DNA of 29,720 nucleotides, taken from positions 1 through 29,720 of the forward strand of contig JAAXNY010000025.1 in assembly GCA_013420905.1 (NCBI GenBank), given 5' to 3'. Each line of letters begins with the position of its first letter. Positions within the stretch are counted from its first letter, which is position 1. Source of the stretch: Collybia mongolica. Lineage: Eukaryota > Basidiomycota > Agaricomycetes > Agaricales > Clitocybaceae. The notes beneath the pieces are model-generated. The model was not told where the DNA came from. It was given only the letters and a program-made list of their open reading frames with translations, and did not search any database. Below, one piece after another: positions 18,550 through 28,822 of this stretch. The translations under genes and the position numbers were made by a program.

Positions 18550-19980
18550 GAGGTTCGACGAACCTCGCACGTATGTACGCGGTCAATCAAGCCGTTTACG
18601 ACGGTGATCAGGTATTTGGACATCTGAGTTATCTGGACATCTGAGTTGAAGGAATGCAGGCGCAGGAGAAACCGCCGTACGCGGCCTCCATTCGAAATGG
18701 GGAAGTGAAACGCAGGAGGAAACTCCGTACGTTGCGCATTGGCTGGAGTGGGATTGCGGAGTGGGTAGTTTTCTATTCCAGGAGGGAGCCAAGGCGTTGT
18801 AAATTGGATTCTTTGAATATTTGGGATGTGGGAGGCGACGAGTTGATCCTTGCGCAGTAGACTTGAGAGAGTGCCGGTGGGGATCAGACCCCGTTACACG
18901 AGAAAGGTGAGGTTCGAGGAACCTCGGGTATACAGGACTTCACGAGGGAACCGGGTCAGTACTGAGATGGCGATGATCTCGCAGGCAGAGGCACTGACCG
19001 TATAACATGGTTTGGCCCTCAAATCGGTGAGTACGCTACGTCGTCAAGTGGCTTTTCGGCGAAGATCAGATGCCAGCCATGTGTAAACGCTCGGGGAAGT
19101 CGAGGTTCGACGAACCTTGCCTGCTAAGAACAATGATTCGTATGTTTGAGGCTAAGGACTACGAGCGCAGGAGAAATACCCGCGCGCTGCGCCTGCTCGA
19201 ATAAAGAAGAGAAACGCAGGAGGAAACTCCGTACGTTGGGTATCGGCTGGAGTGAGATTGGGGACTGAGGGGGTTTTCCATTCTAAAAGAGGGAGCCCTG
19301 CGCTCGACGGCTTAACATTCCAAGCCTTAGATACTGGTTTCTTTGAATATTTGGGATGTGGAAGATGGCGAATCGAACCCTGCGCAGTAGATTCTAAGAG
19401 TACCGGCGGGGATCAGATGCCGTAGAAACGAGAAAGGCGAGGTTCGAGGAACCTCGGGTATACAGGACTCTACGAGAGAATTGCATCAGTACTGAGGTGG
19501 CGATGATTTCACGGACGGAGGTACTGACCGTACAACTTTGTTTGGCCCTGAAATCGGGTGAGAGTACGCTACGCCGTCAAGTGGCTTTTAGGCGGAGGTC
19601 AGATGTCAGCCATGGAGGGCGGAAACATGATGTTCGACGAACCTCGCGTATACGTGCCTAAAGAAACGAGTTAGGATTGGTCCGAGGATGCGTTGGTGGG
19701 GTTGAGGATGAACGAACGTCGTTCCACCTTGAGGTCAAACGAGTATGTCGGTACTCAAGCCGTTTTCGCGGGCGGTCAGGCGGTTGTTGCGTCGTAATTG
19801 TATACAGAATCTACGCGAAAGAATTGGTCAAAGTGAGAGAGAAGACGCTCTTTTGACGAACTTTGTCCATCTGAGGTACGTTCCTTTTGACAGGTCACGT
19901 TGAGGTTTTGAGTAGGCGCAAGAGTTTGCGTGGCTAGAGTGGGTCCCGATGCAGGAGAACGGCGAGGTTCGACGAACCTC
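18550..19980. repeat. Cluster of seven signal A palindromes, copy 2
   Basis: 18550-18566 (perfect), 18909-18925 (GAG centre), 19102-19118 (last base T), 19439-19455 (GAG centre), 19629-19645 (GATGTTC arm), 19704-19720 (degenerate), 19964-19980 (perfect). Order and variants match copy 3 read on the other strand. Confidence 0.9.
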
Positions 19981-20106
19981 GGGCGTCGAGAATGTTCGGT
20001 TTAGGATGAAGAAATCGGGCGAGAAGAGATACAGGCGCAGGAGCAGACCCCGTACGCTGTAGTAGTCCGAGATGTATAAGGCAGACGCAGGGGCAGACCC
20101 CGTACG
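18661..20106 (+). repeat. Three signal B pairs, copy 2
   Basis: Pairs at 18661/18711 (50 bases), 19166/19215 (49 bases) and 20036/20086 (50 bases), each motif 21 bp. The first member of the middle pair has drifted in its right half (CCCGCGCG instead of CCGTACG). Confidence 0.85.
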
Positions 20107-20405
20107 TTGTGTAGTGGTGGGAGCGGAACAGGTTGCGGAACAAGTGACGAGTCCGATAATTGAACCGATAGACCGCCGGTGTTCCAGACTCGGTGATCTC
20201 GGCGATAAGTTGTCACCTGACTGTTGAATTGTTCTTTGGGCGCGTTTTCGTCACTTCTTCCTTTCCACCCCATCCCCACCGACCTTTCACCACACCACGA
20301 CGACCTCAACAACGATCCACTTGGTGTTGCGGGGCCTGCTCCCAATATCATCTTCTCTCTTCGTTCTACAGTAGAGTTGCGGGGTTTGCTCCTGACGCTA
20401 CTCCT

Positions 20406-20807
20406 TCTGCCTCGACACTAAGTCAATCCTTCGGCCCTCCTCAGTCACGCTCGCGAGGAAGTATTTCGGCAGGTGGGCTTGTACCTAGAAGCAACCTTGC
20501 GCCCTCTAAGTCCACGCGCTCCGCATACTCAGCCCTTTGTCTCGTAAGTTGCCATTTGATGTTGCAACTTATAACTTATATTTCTGACCGTCTGCGCCAG
20601 CCAAACCCTTCTCTGCCGTGCCCGTCTGTGGTGTCCCTAGTTTCCCCGTTGTAGGTGAGCATCTTTCGTCTTTCCACACTACGGCATTTAGTTGTGTGTT
20701 TATGTCAAGTTTATCATGCTTATTAGTGTTATCAGATCCGCTTAGTTAGGTATAATTACGCGCTGTATGTAACTACCGAAGTGCATTAACAACACTTCAC
20801 TAATAGG
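20406..20807 (+). other. Unassigned DNA after copy 2, possible exon remnant
   Basis: A frame through 20406-20543 (SFGPPQSRSRGSISAGG, then SNLAPSKSTRSAYSALCL) is followed by a good donor GTAAGT at 20544 and an acceptor at 20600. No ATG-started gene can be built, because upstream the frame enters the repeat block. An acceptor-like CACTAATAG sits just before the ATG at 20808, so a 5' intron of the next gene is possible. Confidence 0.25.
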
Positions 20808-21332
20808 ATGTCAGATAGAGTGATAACCCACCACCTTCAGTTAACCATGCCGCTCCTGGTACCGATGGCCTCCGACGATCAGACTGGCGAGAAATTTCAT
20901 ATCATCCGCCCTTCTCAATTTGTTCCGCTTGATGAAGAGTTAGATTTCGATCGAATGGTCAACCCAACTAGCGGCCAACAGCCCGGAGAGAACTGGGAAA
21001 GGTTCAAGGTGCGGAGAGAACAAGCCCTTCTGCGCTGGAAGAAGGTGGAGACATTCCGGGAGAAGACTAATCGAGAGGCACGAGAACGTAACGCAGTAAA
21101 AAACGAACCCAGGAACAGATCCACCGTTTATGTCTGGATGCAGGATGAGAAGGACCCAAGTGCTTATCGTCGGGTTGTGGTCAGAACAGCATGTGTGAAG
21201 TCCGTGTTCTATGACACACCACCATGGGGCCGATTTTACTCGTTCCACTACAATGAATGGGATCTTGTTCCTTACATCTCCCGACCAGTAGGATATGACT
21301 CTGAAAGGGAACTTGACTCGGATGATGATTAG
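20808..21332 (+). CDS. 174-aa protein related to the middle of the 911-aa protein
   Basis: A single open frame starting MSDRVITHHLQLTM. Residues about 45-150 align with residues about 353-465 of the 911-aa protein: VNPTSGQQPGENWERFKVRR against VNPLSGQKPGEDW, STVYVWMQDEKDPSAYRR against STVYVWEKDEEDP, and WGRFYSFHYNEWDLVPYI against WGRFYWSYCNEWDL. An acidic end (DSERELDSDDD) precedes the stop, much like the acidic stretch after this module in the larger protein. The divergence is far greater than between the repeat copies, so this is an older paralogue, not a recent truncation. It may be a stand-alone version of the central module or a decayed remnant whose flanks are gone. It lies just right of copy 2. 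Function unknown. Confidence 0.65.
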   Translation: MSDRVITHHLQLTMPLLVPMASDDQTGEKFHIIRPSQFVPLDEELDFDRMVNPTSGQQPGENWERFKVRREQALLRWKKVETFREKTNREARERNAVKNEPRNRSTVYVWMQDEKDPSAYRRVVVRTACVKSVFYDTPPWGRFYSFHYNEWDLVPYISRPVGYDSERELDSDDD

Positions 21333-22140
21333 GAACTTCGGGAATGCTGAGATGTGGACCTTGTGATACCAATTCACCAAAGACATCTGACTCAGATGCC
21401 CCAGATGTGGAAATATCTTGGACTTGATCATTCCCGTCACCTCTTGCTTGCTGCTAAACCCGGCCCACCACGATTTTTTGACTTTTTTTGATGTGTATTT
21501 GTAGTCTCCTGTGCTAGTCCCCATTGTACTTACTGCTGTTATATAAATGTATAAAGATTGGAGATAGGGAGAATGTGTGATGGTGGTAAGAGAGAGCTAT
21601 TGATTATTGTCTCATGCACACCAGGCCTTACCTCTTAGTGAGCCGGCGTGCCCTTTATTGGCGTGCGTCGGGGAACCAGGACTTTTACCTTGAGTTAGGG
21701 AGGAACGAGCAACCGAGCGAAGCAAGGTTGCGAGTGACTTTGGTACGATGAGTTGCGTTACAAACAAGCAACAGGGTTGGGGGAGTCCCCCACCCGACCT
21801 GTTTCATATAAGTACTCATCAGGCCTGTTTGTTAATGTTTAATCAGTTTCTCCACTCGCGCCGCCGCACCGTAACGGCGCGCGCGCGGTTTTTCCGAGCG
21901 ACCACAGCGTAAACCCCTCAGACACATGTTACGCCATGTGAGGGGGTGTGCGCTGGCATGCGCGCTCGACGCGCATGGAACGCGGTCCATGTTGGCCCGC
22001 CCTACCTTAGTATTTATCCGATACGCGGATCAATTTCGGTTAGCTATTCACCGACGCGGATCAATAAAGAAGATGGATCTCGTGCCTGGATCTTATCTTC
22101 TTTTAGCCGCGCTAATAATCTACTTGTGAAGAACATGGGT
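21333..22140. other. GC-rich intergenic DNA with hairpins
   Basis: No gene seen. It contains a perfect 15-base palindrome at 21778-21792 (TGGGGGAGTCCCCCA), an inverted repeat around CACATG..CATGTG near 21922-21940 flanked by CCCCT/AGGGG, and alternating GCGC runs near 21875-21895 and 21958-21985. The CpG-rich, structured composition differs from the gene areas. It could be part of a retroelement or other repeat that has no second copy here. Confidence 0.45.
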
Positions 22141-22150
22141 ATGTTCCAGT

Positions 22151-22255
22151 CGCAGTCGTTGGCAGTCGTTGGCTAGCCATCCACAGTCGTCCACAGTCGT
22201 TGGCAGTCGTTGGCTAGCCATCCACAGTCGTCCACAGTCGTTGACAGTCGTATGA
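22151..22255. repeat. Short tandem repeat built on CAGTCGTTGG / CCACAGTCGT
   Basis: A unit of about 41 bases (GGCAGTCGTTGGCTAGCC followed by ATCCACAGTCGTCCACAGTC) is repeated twice with partial ends. GGCTAGCC is itself palindromic. Confidence 0.8.
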
Positions 22256-22305
22256 CTCTTTGATAGTCCTAATAATCTGATCCAAAGAAACTCACGTGAG
22301 TTTCC

Positions 22306-22467
22306 AGTGCTGCAGTGCTGCAGTGCAGCACTCAGGGTCCAATGCTGCAGTGCTGCAGTGCTGCATCAAGGGTCCTCTGCAGCATTAAGGGTCCACCCAG
22401 AGTGCTGCAGTGCTGCATTAAGGGTCCTCTGCAGCATTAAGGGTCCACTCCCCAGTGCTGCAGAGTG
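22306..22467. repeat. CTGCAG-rich tandem array
   Basis: Runs of AGTGCTGC alternate with CATTAAGGGTCC/TCTGCAG blocks. The repeats are imperfect and higher-order (the segment TGCAGCATTAAGGGTCCAC appears twice). Non-coding. Confidence 0.8.
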
Positions 22468-22473
22468 CTTTTA

Positions 22474-22889
22474 GGTTAGGGTGGACGACAACAAAAACGC
22501 GAAGCGTTTTTGTTGGAGGATTTAGTTGAGTAAGGGAAAGTTACCGATAAGGATCGATGGAGGAGACCACCGGTCGGATCCTTTCGTCTTTTAAGACTCT
22601 TCAGATCGGTTTTAGGGTGTATACGGGTTGCTGCGGACTTTAGCTTTGTTCCGAGGTTAGGCTAAAGTCGGGATACTTAGGGTTAGGGAGGACGACAACA
22701 CAAACGCGAAGCGTTTGGGTTGGAGGACTAGTTGAGTAGGCGTAAGGGGTCCCGATAAGGATCGATGGTTGGATTCCACCGGTCGGATCCTTTCGTCTTT
22801 TAAGACTCTTCAGATCGGGTTTTTTCGGTATACGTGTTGCTGCGGACTTTCACTTTCTTCCGAAGTTAGGCGAAAGTCGGGATACTTAG
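22474..22889. repeat. 207-bp tandem duplication with a GCGAAGC hairpin
   Basis: Unit 1 is 22474-22680 and unit 2 is 22681-22889, both starting GGTTAGGG. Each holds a hairpin with a GAA loop: 22491-22513 has perfect 10-base arms (ACAAAAACGC / GCGTTTTTGT), and 22698-22720 has one mismatch. Each unit also holds CACCGGTCGGATCC and a GTCTTTTAAGAC near-palindrome. Downstream DNA to about 23220 is GC-rich and unassigned. Confidence 0.8.
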
Positions 22890-23250
22890 TCATCTACCTG
22901 TCAGAGGCGGCCAATGGCCATTTGCGCGCTTGACAGATGCGCAGTCGCTTCCATAGCGTCTGGCAGATCGGAATAGAACACGACATCGCCGAGGCGGGCT
23001 TACTAACTCTGCCCGAAGGCAGTGTGTTGGGCACCAATCGGCGACCGTCTATTAACGACCTTGACAGCCTGTGGGAACAAAGCTAAACGGATTACTCCGG
23101 TCAGCCGTAATGATTAGCAACCTTTCACACGTCACGGTCGTTTCGGACCGGGCACGTGGCCTTTAACCGTCCATGTCGGGTCGGTGATCGGATCAAAATC
23201 CGGTCCGGCTCAGGCGGGTTAGTTTGGGTTATGGGGCTATTTTTTATTGG
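22890..23250. other. Unassigned GC-rich DNA
   Basis: No reading frame or repeat family is recognisable. Small inverted repeats are present (GGCCAATGGCC at about 22912; GTCGTTTCGGAC at about 23138). Confidence 0.4.
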
Positions 23251-23550
23251 ACAGGGATTGAACAGGGATTTAAATTACAGGGATGAGCAGGGATTGGGAG
23301 TAGGGATGGGCAGGGATTGGGAGCAGGGATGAGCAGGGATGGGCGGGGATTGGGAGCAGGGATGAGCAGGGATGAGCAGGGATTGGGAGCAGGGATGAGC
23401 AGGGATGGGCAGGGATTGGGAGCAGGGATGGGCAGGGATGGGCAGGGATTGGGAGCAGGATGAGCAGGGATGGGCAGGGATTGGGAGTAGGGATGGGCAG
23501 GGATTGGGAGCAGGGATGAGCAGAGATGAGCAGGGATTGGGAGTAGGATT
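23251..23550. repeat. G-rich minisatellite
   Basis: Imperfect tandem copies of GGGATTGGGAG and CAGGGATGRGCA, about 23 bases per higher-order unit, with strong G/C strand asymmetry. Long open frames on the minus strand are pure repeat translation and are not genes. Confidence 0.9.
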
Positions 23551-23617
23551 GAGAGACAGATGGAATTCCTTTCCATCATAGGTACAGTTCATTCAACTTT
23601 ACTACTACTACCATTGT

Positions 23618-24135
23618 ACTTCTGAGTCTATCATGTCTACTTTCTTGAATAAACATACTAGCACATGAGGTTCGACGAACCTCGCATCCTTGAGTCCATG
23701 TTCCCTAATGCCACAATAGGCTGATGAGGATAAAAGTGAAGAGTCTAAGAGATTTGGCATTGCAAGCCTCAGCTCGCTCTATTTTATCACTACTATTGAC
23801 CATCAATCAGAGCCCACCAAATGAATTTTCTTGATAACAACAACAATTCTGGTGTGTGAGGTTCGTCGAACCTCACATTTACTTCTGAGTCTATCATGCC
23901 TACTCTCTTGAACAAACATACTAGCACATGAGGTTCGACGAACCTCACATCCTTGAGTCCATGTTCCCAAATGCCTCAATAGGCTGATGAGGATAAAAAT
24001 GAAGAGTCTAAGAAGTTTGGCATTGTAAGCCTCGGCTCGCTCTATTTTATTACTACTATTGATCATCAATCAGAGCCCACCAAATGCAATTTCTTGATAA
24101 CAATTCTGGTGTGTGAGGTTCGTCGAACCTCGCGT
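23618..24135. repeat. ~263-bp tandem duplication carrying paired palindromes
   Basis: The run starting CTTCTGAGTCTATCATG at 23620 recurs at 23883 and the similarity extends over the whole unit. Each unit holds one palindrome near its start and one near its end. The end palindrome of unit 1 sits in an extended 23-bp perfect palindrome (23855-23877); its counterpart in unit 2 has lost the right extension. No gene. Confidence 0.85.
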
Positions 24136-24190
24136 TTCCGAGTAACAACACTTCCAAATGCTCCAATAGATGCGAGGTTCCACGAACCTC
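23667..24190. repeat. Five signal A palindromes in and after the 263-bp repeat
   Basis: 23667-23683 (GAC centre), 23858-23874 (GTC), 23930-23946 (GAC), 24115-24131 (GTC), 24174-24190 (CAC). Both 7-base arms are perfect in all five; only the centre varies. No B motif nearby. Confidence 0.9.
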
Positions 24191-25237
24191 ACATTTTGTT
24201 CACTGGTGTTTGCTGGGTGATGAGAGAGACTATGAGACGAGACTCTATGAGCCTCGCTTCGAACGCGAGAAAACCGGGGATGATGTGTTTGGTTTGGTTG
24301 GTTTGGTTGGTTAGAACTGACCGTCTGACGGTCCAATGCGAAGCCATGAAGAATACAGCAGTAACAACTAAGAAACTAATTAGACGACAAAGTGTGGCGC
24401 GGGCAGAGCTCGGTGATCCTCGAAATCAACTTTGTGGAATGCAATTCTAGGTGATAGACACCACCTTGACAATTCTATCTGAGGTCAGAAGAACTCGAGT
24501 ACACCGATAGCCCTAAGTAATGATGAGATAACTAACTAGAATAATAGCAAGATCACCGAAGGGTGGAATGAGGTTTGATGAGCCTCGAGAATGGCACACC
24601 TGGAACTCGATAACGAGTGGCCAATCCCGTTTGATAACCTACTCAACCTACTCACATTAACATTATTTGAACCCGGGCGCAATCTTTGATCAGCTGTTCG
24701 TACATGGGATATCCTCGCCAGTAGGACCGGGAATTTTTACACTAACTCAATACCTCGCGTGAGATAGGCGAGGTTCGTCGAGCCTCACATTTACTCACCT
24801 GATGCTGCTGCGACTAGGGGTGGCTGGTTTGGTTATGTTGGTTCGGTCGTGCCTCGGGACATTTGTGGGCCTTATTCAATGACCGAAGATGAGACTTGTC
24901 GAGCCTCGCACAATATGCATACCTCCCGTGCGATAACACCAAGGATGAAAGCGAGGTTCGTGGAACCTCGCGTTCTGCTCATTTTGTAACTGTAAATTGC
25001 AGGACTTCAGTTCGACAATGCTCATAAGACTCACCTTTTTATCGCACAGCCGGGAGCAGTATTCAGTCTTGTTCTTTTGATTATTCTGGTTGACGAAGAG
25101 CCAAGGTCGAACTGAACAAAGATGCAGGTATTAGTGTGATGCAATTAAATATTAGAAGTATCTATTAATCGCCAAGAAACACTATCAAAAAATACTAGAC
25201 TACAAGATTATATACAAATGGAAGGTAGGTAGAGTAA
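24191..25237. repeat. Non-coding stretch with four diverged palindromes
   Basis: 24570-24586, 24770-24786 and 24891-24907 are variants with GAGCCTC in place of GAACCTC; 24953-24969 has perfect arms and a GTG centre. TTTGGTTGG repeats occur at 24292-24312. No convincing gene. An exon-like piece on the minus strand near 25030-25100, bounded by GTGAGT and TTCAG, could not be tied to a frame. Confidence 0.6.
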
Positions 25238-25892
25238 TTACATTGAATAGAACAACGGCGGCTCAATCGGCCAGCCAACCAAAATGAATAGCAAGAGCGG
25301 GACGGGCGCAAATAGGGCCTACCCCGAAATTAGACTACTAAAACGATCAGAATGAAAGACTTACAGGCCATTCTATCATCGTTCTCACCCATGGTCGGCA
25401 GGTTGAAGACGCATTTCTGTATTTAAGTTGTGTAAGTTAGCTGTCTGCGAAGGGGATTCGACTTACCTGGCAGTACCATAAGCGACGGCACGTACAAGTG
25501 AGGAGATGCGGTTCGCGAGGGGCTGGATCTTCGAGACAGATCTTGAAGGACTTAGACGAGGAGGGGGTGGGCAAATCAAGTCAACTCACCGGGCACATAG
25601 TGTCCTCGCGCCAGTGAGGATCCTATGTACTATAAGGCCGAAGCAAGAAGCGAAGAAACAAAACTTACCGACGCCTCATCCTCGAAGAAACGCTCGACCA
25701 ACCGCGATGCCGGAAGACCTGCTCGGCGAACGGACTCCATAAGAATCTCAAAGGGAATGAGTTACGCGATGCTCGATATGAAGAGAAACGTACCTTGTGA
25801 ATCCTTTCCCGAGAAAAAACACCAAGGAACGCCGGCGGGAGGGCGAGACGGAGAGACGAAACCCACGTTATACCGCGCGAGATGATAGGCAT
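25238..25892 (-). CDS. Small intron-rich gene, ~115 aa, C-terminal hydrophobic segment
   Basis: Minus-strand exons, most secure first: 25718-25669, 25622-25590, 25528-25467, 25416-25365 and 25318-25238. They are joined by introns with GTAAGT/GTGAGT donors and a CTAAC branch site, all phases agreeing. They encode LPASRLVERFFEDEAS, DPHWREDTMCP, IQPLANRISSLVRAVAYGTA, NASSTCRPWVRTMIEWP and ALFAPVPLLLFILVGWPIEP before FYSM and the stop at 25238-25240. The last exon is a single membrane-type segment. The first exon probably starts at the ATG at 25892 (MPIISRGITWVSSLRL) after a CT/CAC-rich leader; to keep phase it must use a weak GTGTTT donor at 25822, while the stronger GTACGT at 25793 would break the frame. 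The N-terminus is therefore uncertain. No family recognised. The gene lies between the inverted arms of copies 2 and 3. Confidence 0.45.
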
Positions 25893-26870
25893 GGAAGTGG
25901 TGGTGGTGGGACAAGAGAGTGAGGTTGATTGAATTATAAGACCGCTTGAAGTGAAGTATAAAGTTTGTTAGCAGAGGTTGCGTCGTGTGCGAAAAAAAAA
26001 ACAGAAGCTATTCGAAAGTTAGGGACTCACTGTAATATGGTGGTCAGGGTTAAGAAAGACGGAGTAGTCACCTTAGCAAATAGAGATCTTCAAGTGAGCT
26101 ATATGCTGAGGAAAAATGCCTTCTTTTAGATTAAGCCGCCAAACCTTCGTGTGAGATATGACATCCCCAATACCTGCAGTATATCTCTCCGCGGAATCTT
26201 TTACACATCGCATCGAGTAACCCTCTCCCCCGGGACAGAAACACCCTCAATCCCTCCCTTTATGGCTTCCGTGCACAATGTTTCCGAACGTCGCGTACTG
26301 GCATTCCGCTGCCGACTTCTCACTGCTATCCCTTACTTCCGGCTCACAATATCCACACCACCTGCCACGAGGGTTCCTGTTCGTCAGTGCTGTGCGCGGC
26401 GTTCTTCGGACTTCATAAACTGAAATCCCGTAATCGTCAACTCATCTCCTGGGCATCACTAGCCACGATGTTGACAGGGGTGCGATGACTTTCGAAAAGA
26501 CACAACACCATATCTATGTTATAGAGATGAAGTTCTAATTATGTTCACGAGTTTCTAAATGGGAACGACAATTTATTTTTATTTTGCAGCGATGGTGACC
26601 GAATGGCTATCACGAAACTGGGGAGGGGAAGTAAGTAGATAGTATGTGGGGCGGGAACGGATGTGGGTTTTTGGAATTAAGAGCGATCCTTGAATCTTGC
26701 GGATTATCGTCAAATGGTGTAGTAGATCGGCTGAGAACAATTTAGCTTGTACACGCTACGAGAAGAATGAGACGACTTACGGACAGACGTGGAAGTTACA
26801 ATTACAAAGTAAAGCGCTCTGCGAAGCACAATGAGAGAAGTTAGAGCGGCAGGGGGACGCTGACCACCGG
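25893..26870. other. Intergenic DNA with possible upstream exons
   Basis: On the minus strand, a short frame at 26213-26174 (MRCVKDSAERYTA) is followed by a donor-like GTATTG and an exon-like 26105-26072 (YSSLEDLYLL). The chain then meets a stop and does not join in phase to the gene at 25892. It may be a decayed or separate small gene. The rest (26430-26870) shows nothing recognisable. Confidence 0.3.
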
Positions 26871-27365
26871 GACGAAGAGCAGCCAAGGAATGGAAACCTG
26901 ACGGAGACCGTTAGCGATGCACGAGAGGACCATCGTCGCGGACGCACGGAGCTCCGACTGACCCCAGAGACGGTCCAACAGAAGGACGCTAGGTAACTCT
27001 CGAAAAGTTACGCGAGTATGACCGAGTTCAGAGGGCCGCAAGCACAGGTGAGGCGTCGAGAAAGAAGGAGTAGTGTCAGGAGCAAACCCCGTAACTCTAC
27101 TATAGAACGATGAGAGAAGGTGGTATTGGGAGCAGGCCCCGCAACACCAGGTGGATCGTTGATGAAGCCGTTGTGGTGTGGTGAAAGGTTGGTGGGGATG
27201 AGGGTGGAAGGGAAGAAGTGACGAGAACGCGCCCAAAGAACAATTCAACAGTCAGGTGACAACTTATCGCCGAGATCACCGAGTCTGGAACACCGGCGGT
27301 CTATCGGTTCAATTATCGGACTCGTCACTTGTTCCGCAACCTGTTCCGCTCCCACCACTACACAA

Positions 27366-28822
27366 CGTACGGGGTCTGCTCCTGCGTCTGTCTTACACCC
27401 CTCGGATTACTACAGCGTACGGGGTCTGCTCCTGCGCCTGTATCTCTTGTCGCCCGATTCCTCCATCCAAACTCGACACCCGAGGTTCGTCGAACCTCGC
27501 CGTTCTCGTGCATCGGGGCCCACTCTAGCCCACGCAAACTCCTGCGCCTACTCAAAACTTCAACGTGGCCTGTCAAAAGGAACTTACCTCAGATGGACAA
27601 AGTTCGTCAAAAGAGTGTCTTCCTGCTCACTTTGACCAATTCTTTCGTGTAGATTTTATATACAATCCCTCCCGCGCACCTACGACGCAACAACCGCCTG
27701 ACCACCCGCGAAAACGGCTTGAGTGCCGACGTACACGTTTGACCTGAAGGCACAACGAGGTTCGTTGATCCTCAACCTCAACCCCACCAACGCATCCTCG
27801 GACCAATGCTAACTCGTTTCTTTAGGCGCGTATACGCGAGGTTCGTCGAACATCATGTTTCCGCCCCTCCATAGCTGACATTTGACCCCCGCCGAAAAGC
27901 CACTTGACGAAGCGTACTCTCAACCGATTTCAGGGCCAAACGAAGTTGTACGGTCAGTGTCTCTGTCCGTGAAATAATCGCCACCTCAGTACTAATGCAA
28001 TTCTCTCGTAGAATCCTGTATACCCGAGGTTCCTCGAACCTCGCCTTTCTCGTTTTCATCGCGTCTGATCCCCGCCGGCACTCTTAGGAGTCTACTGTGC
28101 AGGGATCAACCTGCCATCTTCCACATCCCAAATATTCAAAGAAACCAGTATATAAGGCTTGGAACATCAAGCCGTCGGGTCGCGACGCTCACTCCCTTCT
28201 GGAACAGGAACCTCCCCACTCACAATCCCACCCCAGCCGATACCCAACGTACGGAATTTCCTCCTACGTTTCTCTTCTTTATTCGAGCAGACGCAGCGCA
28301 CGGGGATTTCTCCTGCGCTTATAGTCCTTCGCCTCAAACATACGAATCATTGTTTCTAGCAGGCAAGGTTCGTCGAACCTCAACTTTCCCGAGCGTTTAC
28401 ACAGGGCTGGCATCTGATCTTCGCCGAAAAGCCGCTTGACGACGTAGCGTGCTCATCGATTTGAGGCCAAAACCAAGTTATACGGTCAGTGCCTCTGCCT
28501 GCGAGATCATTGCCATCTCAGTACTGACCCGGTTCCCCTCGTGAAGTCCTGTATACCCGAGGTTCCTCGAACCTCGCCTTTCTCGTGTAACGGGGTCTGA
28601 TCCCCACCGGCACTCTCTCAAGTCTACTGCGCAAGGATCAACTCGTCCCCTTCCACATCCCAAATATTCAAAGAATCCAATTTACAAGGCCTTGGCTCCC
28701 TCCTGGAATAAAAAACTACCCACTCCGCAATCCCACTCCAGCCAATGCGCAACGTACGGAGTTTCCTCCTGCGTTTTTTTCTCCACTTTGAATGGAGGCC
28801 GCGTACGGCGGTTTCTCCTGCG
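27366..28822 (-). repeat. Three signal B pairs, copy 3
   Basis: Pairs at 27366/27416 (50 bases), 28248/28297 (49 bases) and 28753/28802 (49 bases), all on the minus strand, each 21 bp. Confidence 0.85.

Larger units (their letters stand above)
18340..20405 (+). repeat. Repeat block of copy 2
   Basis: Two ~540-base units (starting at the palindromes 18550 and 19102) and the right module. Similarity to 8100-8640 is strong up to about 20405, where TACTCCTTCTGCCTCGACAC departs from the other copies. The start of the 911-aa gene is therefore not present here. Confidence 0.85.

Noticed and set aside
23244..23592. Two ~110-codon minus-strand frames rich in PIPAHPCSQSLP repeats
   Set aside because: Pure translation of the G-rich minisatellite in two frames; no sign of a gene.
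26151..26423. 90-codon plus-strand frame
   Set aside because: It overlaps minus-strand sequence with exon-like splice signals and shows no family resemblance; its composition looks random.
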